Origin: Puffinus mauretanicus
Taxonomy: Eukaryota; Chordata; Aves; Procellariiformes; Procellariidae
Reading direction: 5' to 3'
Assembly (NCBI GenBank): GCA_023333565.1
Contig: JAJKFH010000374.1
Span: 4,588,001 to 4,652,000, forward strand
Length of the DNA stretch: 64,000 bases
How positions within the stretch are numbered: the first letter of the stretch is position 1; the number at the start of each line of letters is the position of its first letter. The translations under genes were made by a program, and so were the position numbers. The notes below the pieces were generated by a model. It searched no databases. It saw only the letters and a list, made by a program, of their open reading frames with translations, and had not been told where the DNA came from. Below are positions 1-13,195 of this stretch, piece by piece.

Positions 1-3000
1 ACGGCTGATGCTAACAGATAGCTCAGCCTACTCCCATCTCTTTTTTCACAGATCTCTATGAGTTTTTCAATTCCCCACCTGGCAGAAAAGCAGTCCAAAT
101 AATATTAGATTGTGAAGCATGAACAGTGTGGGTATTGGGATTTTAAATAAAGGTAGTAATGAAATGCCAGTACAGTGATTATCATGAAAGTGAGGCATGA
201 GATTAATAGGACCATGCTAAAAGGACTAACGTACCACAACCGATATGCAAGTGAGTGGATAGGAATCATTTCATTAAAGCTTCACTAACATTTCAAATCT
301 TCTTTTTTTTTATTATTCTGATTGCCAAGTATTTCAATTAAAGGAGGAAACGAGGTCTTTATCAGACTCCTCCTCTTGTACATTATTGTCATTTATGTTT
401 CAACTCGGAAATCACAATTACTTCAATGGCTAGAAATTGTAATAGCAATGTTTTCAGCTTGTGCTGCCAGTGGAAAAATCAAAGTTTGAGGAGAAATTTG
501 ATAAAACAGGATGTTTAGCATGAAATTTCAGAGTGCTTTAGAGCACCATTTCCAGACTAAAAATACCTCTCTCCTGACACAGTTAGAAATCTAATGCTAC
601 AAACAGCTACAAACTGGATTTGTAAAAATGACTTGCCTTTGAAAATCCTGCTAAGCATTACAGTTGGCAGCTATAAGTGCCTACAGACATTTGAATATCT
701 GCTGTGTAAAATAATATGATTCACTGAAAATCTGCTGAAGGTACTCTCCTAAACAACTAGACATTCTTGAAAATTTCACCCAGTATCTTTTATTGCACCC
801 TGCTCCTCCTCCATAGGATGATGGTCCGCATGAGCCACTGAAATCTGAATCTTTTCTTGGGAATTACTGTGACATTGAGAATAAAAGTTAGCCTGATTAT
901 ATGTACAAAAAAGTCTCCCAGATGGTCCTTGCTGATGACATTTACACTTCCTTATTTTGAGTTTTCCTGCTCTCAGAGGCGCTGGTGTACAAAGTCACCA
1001 GAAGGAGGAGGGATATGCAGATCCTTTTTGCCTCCAAAAGCATAAACTTACTCATTCCATCATAATAAGAAGGAAAAATAACAGGTTTATGGTGCTCCTA
1101 ATTTAGGTTTCTTTGTCTATCTTATTGTCTCCACTCCCAGTGCATCCAGGGAGGGTAGAACGGTGTCTGCAATACAGCCAGTATCAAAGCACTCATGCAG
1201 CCCATTCCACTCTGGAGCACTAAAGCAATCTGAGCCAGCTTATCAAAATCCAGTGGTGCTGGCTTGGCTGAGCAGATATGTTTGCCTTTACCCTTCACCA
1301 GCCAAGTCAGGATTCTGGCCATACACCAAGATCTGGTACTTAAATGTACACATCGTGGAAAGAAAAGATCTGGATTATCCTGCTTGTATTTTCCAGTGTG
1401 GGGGTTTGGACTTTTTTAATTTTTTTTTTTTTTTTAATTGGGCCGGTTTGACGTTGTTTCATCCTGTTCTGTTGATGGGTCAGTGTATTTTATGCTGCCT
1501 TCTAGCTTGTCTGATCCCTTTTGCAGCAAATTGAAAATTAAATGACCTAACCCAGCACAGGCTCCTTTTTGTTGCTCTGATAATGTGTAGCTTTTAAAGC
1601 TCCTGAGTTTCTGCCAGACACCAGGACTTGGCCTTCCATCACCCTCAGTGCCATGGTCCAGTAATGCAAAGGTTACTGAACTCACTGCTGCAGCTGTGCA
1701 ATATGATATACATCACTATGAACCTGCTGTGCAACAACCAAGGCAAGGGCAGCAGAGAATGTTGCCCGGCAAATCAAAAGCTTTCAGATTTCATATGGGT
1801 CAGAATCAAATCCCAAGATCTGAATATATTACTTTAGTCTTGGTCCTGGATCAGAGGCAGTACCCTATAGAGTCCTTTTGAAGACTTTGGTTTTGGTGTA
1901 CTCAAAGATAGTTCAAAAGACAGAAAATCATGTCCTTTTTGAGGCTAAATATTGTATGAGAACCATTTGCAAGGTCTTATTGCTGCTTAACTCTGTCTGT
2001 TGAATCCAAGACCTGAATCTCAGTAAGCATACATCTGCATCTGGATACTTGCATCTCTTTTAAAGAAGATGGTGTAAAGGCAATTTCTTCATTCTGCTCC
2101 CCTCAAGATTTTCCTGGCTAGCTTGAGACACTCACCGTCGCAGGCTGGCTACCATTCTGTGCCCCTCTTCCAAAAGTGATTTCTGTTGGGATTTCTCTAG
2201 ATCTCCTTGTTTAGAAACCAGGAGCTGTCACAGGACCTGTCCTGACTGAGGTAGCCTGCAGGCCTCCTCTGTAGACACGTACATAGGCATAAGGAATTAT
2301 TAAAAAGTGGTGGCAATGACAGCTGTGAATCCAAAACTCATCTGTATTTTACATAATGAAAAAGAAGCCAGGTTTATCCCTACGGGTTCAGGGATAAAAA
2401 ATACTTGCTATTCATCTTATTGCAGACAAGCCTAGATACCCTTAGATCTCTAGATCTCCCAGAATGGATTACTGTAAATGATACAGAGGGCATAAAACTG
2501 TTCATCTGCCCTGAAGAAATATTTACTTACAGTCGAGAGCAGTCCCTCTCTTATCACTATGGAAATGTCGCTTGTCCCAGTACATGTTCAAAAACCTTCT
2601 GGTTTCTGCACCAGAAACATTATGCTTTTCTCTGGAATATAGGACTCTCTTCTGGCCTGTTCCAGGGAGATCTGAGGCTCAAATATTCAAGTTCCTCAAA
2701 GCAGAAGCCAAGGTCCTGAGTCTGTGCTTTTGAACACAGCTCTGTGGTGGTTTTGGTCACTCAGCCACTCTCGGAGAATGAAAGATGTGTAAGGGAGATA
2801 TCTTTACTCCTAACTAGGAAGCACTGTGCCATCATGAAGAAAGAAAGCATTTATCTCTTTCCAGTCAAATGAGGAGCACCCCTACAATCTGATCTTATTG
2901 AGACTTCAAAGCCTTGAGGATTATAGTTATGCTTTCCTGACAGCAGCAGCTGCTGCTGTCTCCTCGTACCATTGCCCCTGTTCCCGTTAAGCATGTCCAT

Positions 3001-4115
3001 TAGTGCAGTGCTCTGGCACCGGGCAGGCTGGATGCTGGTGGCTGGGCAGCTGATTGGGATCATAGCCCAAGCTGCTCATCGCACTAGTCAAAACAGTAAG
3101 ACCCAAAACCACACCGGTCAGCCTGAAGCCCATATTGCAACCTCTTGAAATGGTCGGTAGGGCTTAAACCTAGCTCCCTGGCTTGACACAGCCCATGTTT
3201 CTTCCCTGGTGCAGTTGCCAGCTTTCTCTTCCAGTCGGCCCAACAATTTCCTAGGTGATTTTTTTCCTAGGTGATAAATTATTTCTGTGTTTCCCAAAAG
3301 GCTTCATATACCATAAGGTTGGCATTGTCTAATCAGAATGGTAAGCCTTTCCCATGAGGGACTGGAGACAGCAATCTACAATTCTTTGTACTGGAAGTTA
3401 CACAATGTTTTGTAGCATATACCCATACACAGGAGACACATATCCTACAGGTATGGTGTCTGTATAATTTACTGGCTTGTACCCATCCACTTCAGGCTCC
3501 TGATTTATGGGCTAGGACAATCAAGCTTCTACCCACGTAAGCTGGAGACCCAGCTACCTGCAGGCTGCCCGGGTCAGAGATTTATTTGCAGAAAACAAGC
3601 AGAATCTCTCTTCCAAGAGTCTACAAGCAGCCAGCACAGTACAAAAAGTACGCTGGAAGTGAAGAAACCTTGACTGAAGAAACTGAGAAGTGCTGACTTG
3701 GTTCTTGTCCTCCATGGACTACATCAACCTTATTGAAGTATCCAGGGAATTTTCATTGCTCTCCTCAGAGAAACATCCCCCACAAATGCAGTGCCCAGTT
3801 ACCCCCGGTCTCTCCCTCTGTCAAGCAGGAGTTCTGCTCCGTTTCTCATGCTGCGAACAAGAAATGGCCTTTACAGTTGGGCTCATGCCTCAGAGTACGC
3901 AGAGAGGTAGGCTTCCCATCCCACAGACTGAATACCGTACAGACCCGAAGGAGGGGGATTCATCCGCGGCACTTCCCAGGGTCTAAGAGCATCACTTGTT
4001 TAATGGAATTTCCTAGCTACGGTCTTACAGCCAAAACAAAACCAAACTAACAAGTTTTACTAATCAATCATGCAGATGACTTACAGAATTTTTGTTTTCT
4101 TTTTTTTTATATTAG
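1..4115 (+). other. NRXN3: NRXN3 intron, 5' part of window
   Basis: No reading frame here looks like conserved protein. I assign it to an NRXN3 intron because SS5 exons of that gene follow on the same strand and no other gene intervenes. It contains a strong acceptor-like site at 50-51 (long pyrimidine run then CACAG), a 22-bp perfect palindrome at 2939-2960, and a duplicated CCTAG/GTGA motif near 3251-3274. I see no CR1 or other recognisable transposon. Confidence 0.75.
2939..2960. repeat. 22-bp perfect palindrome
   Basis: An 11-base arm (GACAGCAGCAG) is followed directly by its exact reverse complement. The arms are a CAG/CTG trinucleotide mirror, so it may have arisen from short triplet tracts. 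Confidence 0.85.
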
Positions 4116-5830
4116 GAATTTATACTGAGTTTGGTTTTCATCATATTGGTCTTTTTTCCTATGTAAGCTCCAAAGGCGCCACCCATGAGGATACGTTATC
4201 TATATCTATGCGCTATATTACACTGTGCATATATATCTATATCTATATGTGTATATGCTAAAGTAATAAATGACCAATTATCAGCAGTAGCCCCTATCAT
4301 CCAATCACATGTTTACACAGAAATTCATGCCTTCATCTAACCCTGGCATCCGCTGGCGTGGAGAGATGCATGATATTGTTATTTCTTGGTGAACAAAGCA
4401 CGTTAATTTTGGTTTTGTTAGAGTTTTTTCTTTCTTCCTTTTATTTCTTTGTTTACTTTTAATTGATAGTTTCATCTACCAATTAGCCTTGGGGTAGGGT
4501 GGGGCAGGGAGACTAAAAAAATTATACAGATATATCCATCGATATATACACACATACTGCGTGTATATATAGATAGATATATACATTGTATATATTTGAA
4601 GAACATTTTCTGTCGTTTCACCTCATCTTGTGCCGCATGAATTTTTGGTGATTGATATTTTAGTTTCTTTTATATTTCTTTCCCTTTTTTTTGTCTCGTA
4701 ATGGTGCCATACCGCTATTTTTTAATTTTTAAAATCATTGCTGTACTTTTCAATTTATATTTTTGGAGTTCTTCCAACAAAATAATGTTTTAATTATCTC
4801 AAGCAAGAGATATAGATCTGCAAACCAATAAAGGCAACAAAATCTTTTCTTGCCATCCTCAAGAAATCCACATTTTCAGACATCCCAAGAAAGTTGTGTG
4901 CAAAAGAATGAAGATTCTTATCCCGCCTTTCTTTTTATTTTCTCTTCTCCCTACCTTTTTTAAACTTCTGCAAAGTCTCTATCCTGTCTTTTCCCTTCTC
5001 CCTTTTTTTTTAATTGAGTTCAGAGGAAAAACACCTAGGAGGAAAAAAAGACTCCCCTTTATCCCGCGTTCTCCCAGGAACAATTCTTCCAATAAAGAAA
5101 GCCCTACAAACCGCAGATGGCATAAAAAGAATTTTATTGCAATGCAGAGTATCTGTCGTATCTTTTATTTCTGAGTCAGTGTAAGATCATTTTTGTGGCA
5201 TGCTGTAGTTTAGCTGATTTAACTAACCATGGCCTTCATTAACCGGTGCATGAGCTGTGATGACGCCATCTTGTGTTTCATCAGAGCTACGCATTCAGGC
5301 TAACCGAGCAAGTCCATAGTGTATGATTTGGGGGGGATATCGTTTCAATTTTAATTTTTAGTTGTATTACAATTTCTTCTTTTTGGAAGAGTTATGCCAG
5401 TACCATCGGCTGCTTCTGGCAGCCTCAGCGTTATATATCTACTTTATTTTATGGGTTTTTTTGCTCTTTTTTTATTTCTCAGTAGTGATCTTACGTCTTG
5501 TCTGTGTCCATCTGTCTTGTCAGTGTGTCTTGGAGTCCATTGGTCCAGTGTTGTTATGTGATTCTGTTCTCTGTTCGTAAGCTGGTGTTCAGCTCCCCGA
5601 CGCTCTGTCGTCCCTCTTCCCCTTCCCTTTCCCTCCTTCCCTCCCCACCTGCCCGAGGGGGGTCCACAAAGGGGCACCAAGCTTTGAATGACGTTCTGAA
5701 TGTCACCTCGAGGCTTTGGGCTGGAAATCACAAGGTGTCTGTGCAGCTTCTTAAGGAAGACAAAGTTTGCAGCTGGAAAGTTTTCAAACTCTGTTATCAT
5801 TTCACTCCTAGAAATGGTTTACTGGCATAA
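4116..5830 (+). other. Exon-like, 3'UTR-like tract in NRXN3 intron
   Basis: A long T-rich tract ending in ATATTAG (4114-4115) precedes an open stretch of 48 codons read in phase 1, the phase used by the other SS5 acceptors, ending at TAA 4259-4261. The stretch beyond it to about 5.83 kb is T-rich and has three AATAAA hexamers (4265, 4827, 5091) and more CpG than its surroundings, as a 3'UTR or conserved non-coding block might. Two earlier AG dinucleotides (4075, 4085) weaken the acceptor, and the end of the open frame is encoded by a TA-rich simple repeat. It could equally be a chance intronic pattern. I recognise no protein in it. Confidence 0.22.
4526..4599. repeat. TA/GATA-rich simple repeat
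   Basis: Degenerate runs of ATAT, GATA and ACAC between 4526 and 4599. A similar TA-rich run lies at 4229-4256. Confidence 0.7.
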
Positions 5831-6251
5831 TGCTAAAGTGATTTCTTATACAGCTTTTTAGGGGATTTGTATGCGCATGCTGATGTCTTAGAGTAAGAAC
5901 TCCTGTTATCTGCGCTGTAGGTGCCAGGAAAAGCTACGCAGGGTGCAGGCTGTGTGTTAAATAGAAAGTACATAGGCCCTTTTATAAAAGGCAGTCTTGG
6001 GAAGGGAATATCACTGTGCATGTGCGACTGAAATGATGTCTATGTGAATGTATTTCTAAAATCTGCAGTTCATAGTTCATCTGTAATTAGGAGACAAAAA
6101 TGTAGGATGTACTTAAGATTTTAAGAATGGTGCATTTTCAGCCTTCTGTTTGTCACTATGTGATATCTACTCTTTACTGATACTGGTAAAAATATCTTGC
6201 TGATGTTTACTTGTATAACTTGAACACAATTCTGGAAATGCATCTGGAGTG

Positions 6252-6300
6252 TCTTCTGCCATATGCATCATAAATGTGCAATGATGCGTAAGGCAGAAGA
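6252..6300 (+). other. Intronic hairpin, 20-bp stem, 9-nt loop
   Basis: The arm at 6252-6271 pairs with 6281-6300 over 18 of 20 positions around the loop AAATGTGCA. In RNA of the + strand one of the two mismatches is a possible G-U pair. It could be a small miniature-inverted-repeat relic or a short pre-miRNA-like hairpin. Pairing does not extend convincingly beyond the 20 bp, which is short for a pri-miRNA. Confidence 0.6.
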
Positions 6301-9300
6301 AAACAAACAGTTTTCAGGTGTCTGCTTAGACTTGAAACAGGATTTAGAGAAAACATTCTTTGGCTTGTACAGTGACGCATTCCCCAGTATCCTTAATTCT
6401 GTTCCCACTGAATGAACTAGCCATGTTAGTGGTCCTGAAGGCCTCAGTGCATTAGGATACATCAGCTGGCATCAGTGGATCAGCTGAAGTTAGTGGAGGA
6501 AAAGGCAGCCAGTTTCCTTGCAGATAATGTTCAGGACATCACAGACAGCATGCTAAGACATACCTTTAGCCTAGCTAAAATCCCGGTTGTTTTGCAGGAA
6601 TTAGTTTGTTCTGCAGGGAAGATGAGATGATGAAATCTGTGAATTTTTCTCACAAGAGCACAATATAAGGCTTACCTGTTTAAGCAAAGAGTTACCAGAA
6701 GAGGGAAGTGATGGGGTATGTTCAGATCTCCAACACAGAATTATTTCATTTCATTATTTCATTTAGCTTATCCAAGATATGGTTCCTGTACTTGTAGAGG
6801 AATAAAAAGAAGATAGCTTTTCTTTCACCCGTAAGAACCAATGATCTTATGCTCAGTTCGGTTTTCTTAATTCATATGTGATCTGAGAAACGTTACTGTG
6901 TGCTATCAATTATAGAAAAACCAAATCAATATTTAAAGCGTTCTCGGTTTAGATTTTAGATCTCTATGTTTTTCACAACTATTAATTCCTATCAGATCTA
7001 AAGCTTTTTCTTGGGAATTGCTTAAATGAAGCAACTGCTTATAAAATGATAATATAATCAACAAGCTCATGGTTTTGTGTAATACTGCCCTCTGTCAGAT
7101 AGACCAGAACAGTCCTGTTATAAGGCTAACAGCAAAAGAAAAAAATTTTTTAGCTCGATTGGCAGGTGTTATTGGAGCAGAACAATCAGAGTTTTAGCCC
7201 CCTGCATCATGAAGTTCAGGGTAACCTTCACATTGGAGTACTGTGATGAATAAATCAAGGGTCCAGTTGTCCGGACAATAACCTCCAGGCTGTGGCAGAG
7301 CTGCTGTGTCCTGCTGAATGGTTGCTTTTATTTGCCTTACGTAGCCTCTGTGATGCCTGTGACTAGCCCTCCGCTGCAGGGAGCGAGAGGCTCACTCAAG
7401 CACAGCAGATGCCGTGGAAGGTCCCATTGCGCTCCTTTTTACCCCACTAAGTGTATATATGTATTTCTGGCACTTGAAATAGTTAGTTCATACTTGTGTT
7501 TTCTGTCCCAGGGCAGGCTGCTGGCTTCAGCTCTTGTGACATTTGTCACTAAGCAAGGGGGAGAGCTGAGGGTTGCGTTGTTAAAGCCAAGGATAAAAAG
7601 CTTGAACTCCGGTGTCCTGCTCCCAGCTCTGCTGTTGATTCCTTCTGTGACTGTGCATCTATATTGTTCATTTGTCTACCTGTAAGGCAGGGTAGGTGAA
7701 ATACTTTTTAGCTAAATGAGGTGGAGATGAAGGGAAAGAAGGAGATTTAATTAATATTTTAATGGACTTTGATATTCAGGTGCAAATTGCTGTGCAATAC
7801 ACCAAAATGGTACTGTGCTGATAACTACCAAAAACTACCAAACAAACTGTGTCACTGTTAAGGTTTTGGTACTAAGTGCTATCTTCACTTGCTGCGGCAA
7901 GTAACATTATTGTGTATTTTTATGAAGTAGGTACAACTCCTAATCTGTTAATGCAGAGGGAAGCAAGTGAGGGATACAAAAGCCAAATATTTTCATGTCA
8001 GGGAACATTGGCGTGGCATCATTTTCATTAAATACACTTTTTCCTCTAGAGTTAACACATGCAATGGAATGAACCATGCTCAGGCTACATAAATTAATGA
8101 CATGAGTGGACTACAATATGCAGATCTTTTATATCAGCACTTCCATCACTTGAACTTGCATCCTCATCAGAATTTTACTTCAAAAACTTCAGTTTCTCCA
8201 GCCTGACTTAGCTGGTGTAAGTTTCCCTGGTTTTGCATTTAAGATCAGGAGGAGATTAGGATCGGACCCACAGTCTGGCTACCTTGCCCTTGCTGCCTTC
8301 CAGTCTTTTTTTAAAGCGTGTTCTCTAAACTCGAACCCATGTGCACTGTCACATTCTGGCAATCCCTCTAGTGCTGTGCCTATGTTATCAAGCTGACACA
8401 TGTCTAAAATACTAAGATATGATATTTTCAACCTGCTGGGACTTGCTTTTTGTCCCTGTTAGCTTTGATTTTCAGCTTTATAAAATATATGGGAAGGAAA
8501 GAAAAAATAGCCAATGACACATTCAGTGGAAGAGAAGAGCTAGCACATGACTCAGGAACAGATTTTGCATCAAAGGCAAATGTATGTATATTAGACCATT
8601 AAATGTCTATAGCAACTGATTAGTTAGCTTTAAACAAGAAGAAACTATCTGATTTCTGGAAGATATATAATACCTGTTAGAGAGCGAACATATTGAGTGT
8701 TTACAGATACTAGAGACAAAGATACACTTTTGCTCTTAAAGGGTCTTCTTATATATTTCTTTTGGTCATCATGCCTAGGCCTGAGGGTGCCTTATGTATT
8801 AGAAGCCCAAAAGTACTGATGTTCACATGAACTACAACACCTGGAATGATACCTTGGTAGAGCAGGATTCTACTTCCATCTCCAACCCAAGTAGATCATA
8901 AGATACCAAAGCTTATAATCATGGCAAAGGGGTTATTACCTTGCCTTCATTCTGCCTTTCTATTTCAATTCCAATTTATTAATCGCAAGAGCTAAAAATT
9001 AGTGCTTTATCCAACTATTAGCAGCTGGGAATCTTGGTTGCAGAGTGATATGAACGCTTACCTTAAATGCTGTGTGAGGAGCAGGAGACAAAGATTATAC
9101 CAGTTTTGAAAGTAGAGATAGAAGCAAAAAAAAATAATTAGACTGACTTGATTTGAAATCTCAAATGTGCACTAATGCGACAACATATTTTCTTCTGCAT
9201 TTTTATTGTGCTAATGAATACATTATTAAAACCTTACAGAAGAGCCACACTCAAGGACTCATTTTTCTACTGCTGAGTCTCATAAAAACTGAAGTTGTTT

Positions 9301-11728
9301 GGTCCCATGAGGTGGTGTTATAAAGATCATCGTCTCTTCTTTTGGCGCTCAAGAGGAACTACAACTATTTTACAGACAAACATACAAAATCTCAAAATTA
9401 ACTTCTTTTAGAGCAACAAGAAAATTCCAGCACTTTTGTCTCTTCACTGGTTTCACTCCATCTCAGTATCAGAACAATAAATGTCAGAGGCATCTGTATT
9501 TGCAGGACAGCAGAAATGCAAAGCAATTTTGATCTTAATTATTTGTATTTTTTGTTATGGATGTCAGTGATTCTTTTTTTTTCCCTGGCACTGAAACCAG
9601 TATGACTGATTTTAGACGCTAGTTTTAGGGACTACTCATTTTCACTACTGAATCTTGAGGGCTTCAGAAATTTTATCTTTGACAGACAAAAAGAGCAAAA
9701 ATAGCCCTGTAGTTAGTTCAGGGTATTTTCTAGGGTATCAAAATATAATTTTAATTTCTTCTTCTCACTCTTCTCATGAAGCAACAAGTCTACTATGGAG
9801 TGCCTGGAGATCTGTATTTCCCCTAGAATCTGTGGTTCTTTGCATGCGAATTCTTTTAGTCTTGAAACATGGATCATTAATATATTACAAAGCATGTGCA
9901 CACATACGCTCTGCATACTTGTGTGCATATTTATACACCTGTTAATGCTATGTTTATGCTCTGGCTAAAAGGAGCATTTTGGGGAACTGAAGTAGAGGAG
10001 TAGAATAAACTTGTTTAGGAGTTTTACAAGCAAATGTGGAACATATAGATTGAATCTTCCCTTATCCTCTTTCTCATACTACTGTTAAGTTCTGTTAGTT
10101 TAAGTCTTTGGCTTTTGTGCAACTCTGAAAGCAGCTAGTACATCCCAGCATTTTGAGGACAGTGTTTTGTGAGTGCAGGCAAGAGTGATTCTCAGGTTTG
10201 AGGTCCGGGCATAGTCTGAAACAGAAGACCTCCAGCACACATCTGAACTCGCAGCAGGGAGGTGCCTTTGGCAAGGTTCTGAATCACTTATCACTGCCAG
10301 GGAATTAGAGACTCTCAGAGAGCTGTGGGGATGATTAAGGAGGGTTTGACAACCAAAGAGAAAGTCAAGGGACTTGGCAGTGTAGGAGGAGTATGTATGT
10401 AACTGAAGAAAAAAAAGTACTTTTTGTACAGTAGATTGGACATACTACAAGCTCTGCCCTTATTCCAGTGGTTGATGGGTAGCCTTCCCATGGACAAGAC
10501 GCTGCGGCATGCCCTAGACAGCGGTAGCGTGAGTGAGCATTGAGCACAAAGTTATGAACAAATTTTGAGCTTTATTTTCTGACAAGATAACCGAGGGGTT
10601 TTCGGGTTTACCTGAAACCCTTTACTTCGCGTGCTTAAATATGCCGTATAAGCCCAAAGGGAATACAGAGACCAGAAAGGTGGTTGAAAATATTCGCGCC
10701 CTAATTCTTTTTGATAAAATGTGAAGATTTGGTGTTTGCAAAGTATTATGGGGACTAGCCTGAACTATCTGTGTCTAATTCAAAACAAGAAAATGTTTTA
10801 TGACTCCTAAAATGAAAATTTCAACTTTTGTCTTAAAATGCCTTTTCATTTTGAAATTGATGGGGTTTTTTTAAAAAAATTAAAAAATTAAAAGTTCACA
10901 TTCTAACAAATTATCTTGTTACGAAACAAGTTAAAAAAATTTTGTAGTCGCAAGTATTGTGTGGGGATTTCACTACACTTGTCTCTTTTTTTATTTCTGA
11001 AAATATGACTAGTAACCTTCACCTTTAACTAACTTGGGAGTTTTTTTACTACTCCTTTTCAGTTTTTCAACTTCCTTTCTCCAGAACGTTATACCGTACT
11101 TCTCCCCATAGGAAACATCTGTCACTAGCTCTGTACCAATTGTGTCAGAAGAATAAAACCTTTGATTACATTTATCAAAGAAATTGGGCCAGTATATTTC
11201 AACATCTTCAGTTGTTTAATTCATAGCTTTTCATTATATTTTGAATAGCCACGGTAAAACTCCATCCCTGAAGCTGTGTGATCTTTCCCACATATGCTGT
11301 TTTCCATATCTATCACTTTTCCCTTGGAAAGGAAAAGCAAACAAAAATGATTTTGGAGAGAGAGGGAAAAAAGTCTCCTTCACTAAGGCGATATTTTTAG
11401 AAACAGCTGGTAAAACAAACTGCAAATGTTGTGCCTGGAGCACCTCTATTCTAATAACAGGATTGTTTAAAGATGAAAGCAGGCATTTGTGTGTTTAGCT
11501 GACTCTGTTAGTAGTAATTCTTCCTCCATACGGGAAAAGCAGGGAGACTTGGTGCGGTAGTTTGTTCCCTGTCTTACCTCCTCTGAAGTGATACTTACAC
11601 AGCTCTCTGCTGAAGAATGAGCGTTCTGGTAGTGCTTTCTACAGCAAACACAAAGTGATAGCATGGGAAAAATGAATCTCAGTCATCTATACCTCATTTA
11701 CTATTGAACTAGTAGGTTCCTTATTCTT

Positions 11729-11763
11729 CTGGTGATTTTTTTTCTTTTTTTTGCCTCCCAGGT
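11729..11763 (+). promoter_or_regulatory. Acceptor-like site fused to a donor motif (CAG|GTGACC)
   Basis: A run of about 30 nearly pure pyrimidines ends in CCTCCCAG (AG at 11760-11761), followed at once by GTGACC. This is the AG|GT arrangement of a recursive (ratchet) splice point. A second AG|GT (TCGTAG|GTGG) lies 55 bases on, at 11815-11818. The use of either site is unproven. Confidence 0.3.
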
Positions 11764-13093
11764 GACCTTTCCTTCCTGGTGACAAGCTACAAGTTTTCTC
11801 TTGGCCTGTCTCGTAGGTGGCAAGTGTCCAAACATGAGCTGCCAATTCAGATAGTTTAAGAAACTCTATAGAGCTGCCAGGCGTGGCGCTCCTCGTGTAA
11901 GAACACTGTATTCACACCGACACCTTTAAAGTACCCTGAGGAACTTGAACAGTTTTGTTTCTTTTCCATACCAAATTTGCTTAGCTTCCATTAAAGCTAA
12001 TTAATTAGGAATCTGAGCACCAAATGAGGAAACAGACATTTGTAGTACTTTTAAAAACAGACTTTTTGTGGAGGCCCAGCTTTATGATGATATTTGGAAT
12101 ATCAATTGGTATTGATACCTACTTCTTTTGCCTTAAAATCCCTACAAAAGCGATACTGTTTCTTGTATTTTATGGGGATCTGATCTCTGATGCCAGCTAC
12201 ATATTCAACATGCTTATTTAAAATGAATTTTAGCAGTTGGAAATGGCTGCATGTGTGAATGTCCAATAGCTCCAACAACATTTTATAGCTGTATTGCCAT
12301 AATTTTTCCAGCAGCTGAGAGGAGCTTTGCGGATATTAGTGCAGCTGAGCACTTGCTTCAAAGATCTAAATTTTAGATTTATATGCTGACAAAAGATAGT
12401 TAATCCTTTAGTGGACCGGGCCCTTGAGGACTGTCGGAATGGCAGGACTTGAAATAAGACCTTGGAGTCTTAATTCTTCTTTCACTTTCAAACCTCAGTT
12501 AATCTCTCCTTCACTTTTAAACAAAGGTTGCATTTTGATCCTACAGATTTCTTAAACCTTCTGTCAGATATACACTCCAGGAGGTCATTTTTCTGGGGAT
12601 CCAGTCATGTTAGGGCAATGACAGCTTTTACTGCGGTGTGTCATATTACATTAATTTTCTTATTCAAGGGAGATTTCAGCAAATGCAAAACAAGATGAAT
12701 GAGCTATCTCAGTGAAGTTACAGATTTCAGACATCAGCTTAGAGCAATGATCATTGTTCCTTGTTGAACAGCAGTTCTTTATCAGTTTTCTCTTTTGTTT
12801 TGTCTTGTTCTTTTCTGGTAATGAAATGCATAGAACTGTACACATCATTTCAGGGGTAGCAGTGACAAAGCCCACTGTTATCTCTCTGCTCCATTACAGT
12901 GAAGCCTCTGAGTTCTGAAAATAGTTGGAAAGCTTAATAAGCATAGGGAGCTGGTGAGGAGGAAAGAGATTCTCTGCAACAGAGGATTAAGGGATGACAA
13001 ATGCAGTTTCCTTTTATAAAATCCAAGAAATTTGAGCTCTGCTTCTCTGACTGGAGCACTGGGAAAGGTGCTGGAAATAGGAATTAAGGGAAA

Positions 13094-13195
13094 TATATAT
13101 ATGTATGTATACATATATATGTATATATGTGTGTGTACATAAACATATCTATATGTATGTAATACATAGTACATATATACGTGTGTAACCATATA
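13094..13195. repeat. AT/GT-rich microsatellite
   Basis: About 100 bases of interrupted ATAT, GTAT and GTGT units. Reading frames crossing it give only Tyr/Ile/His repeats. Confidence 0.85.

Noticed and set aside
4163..4168. Donor-like GTAAGC inside the 4116 candidate exon
   Set aside because: The resulting 47-nt exon would throw the final exon out of frame; a terminal exon reading is the simpler option.
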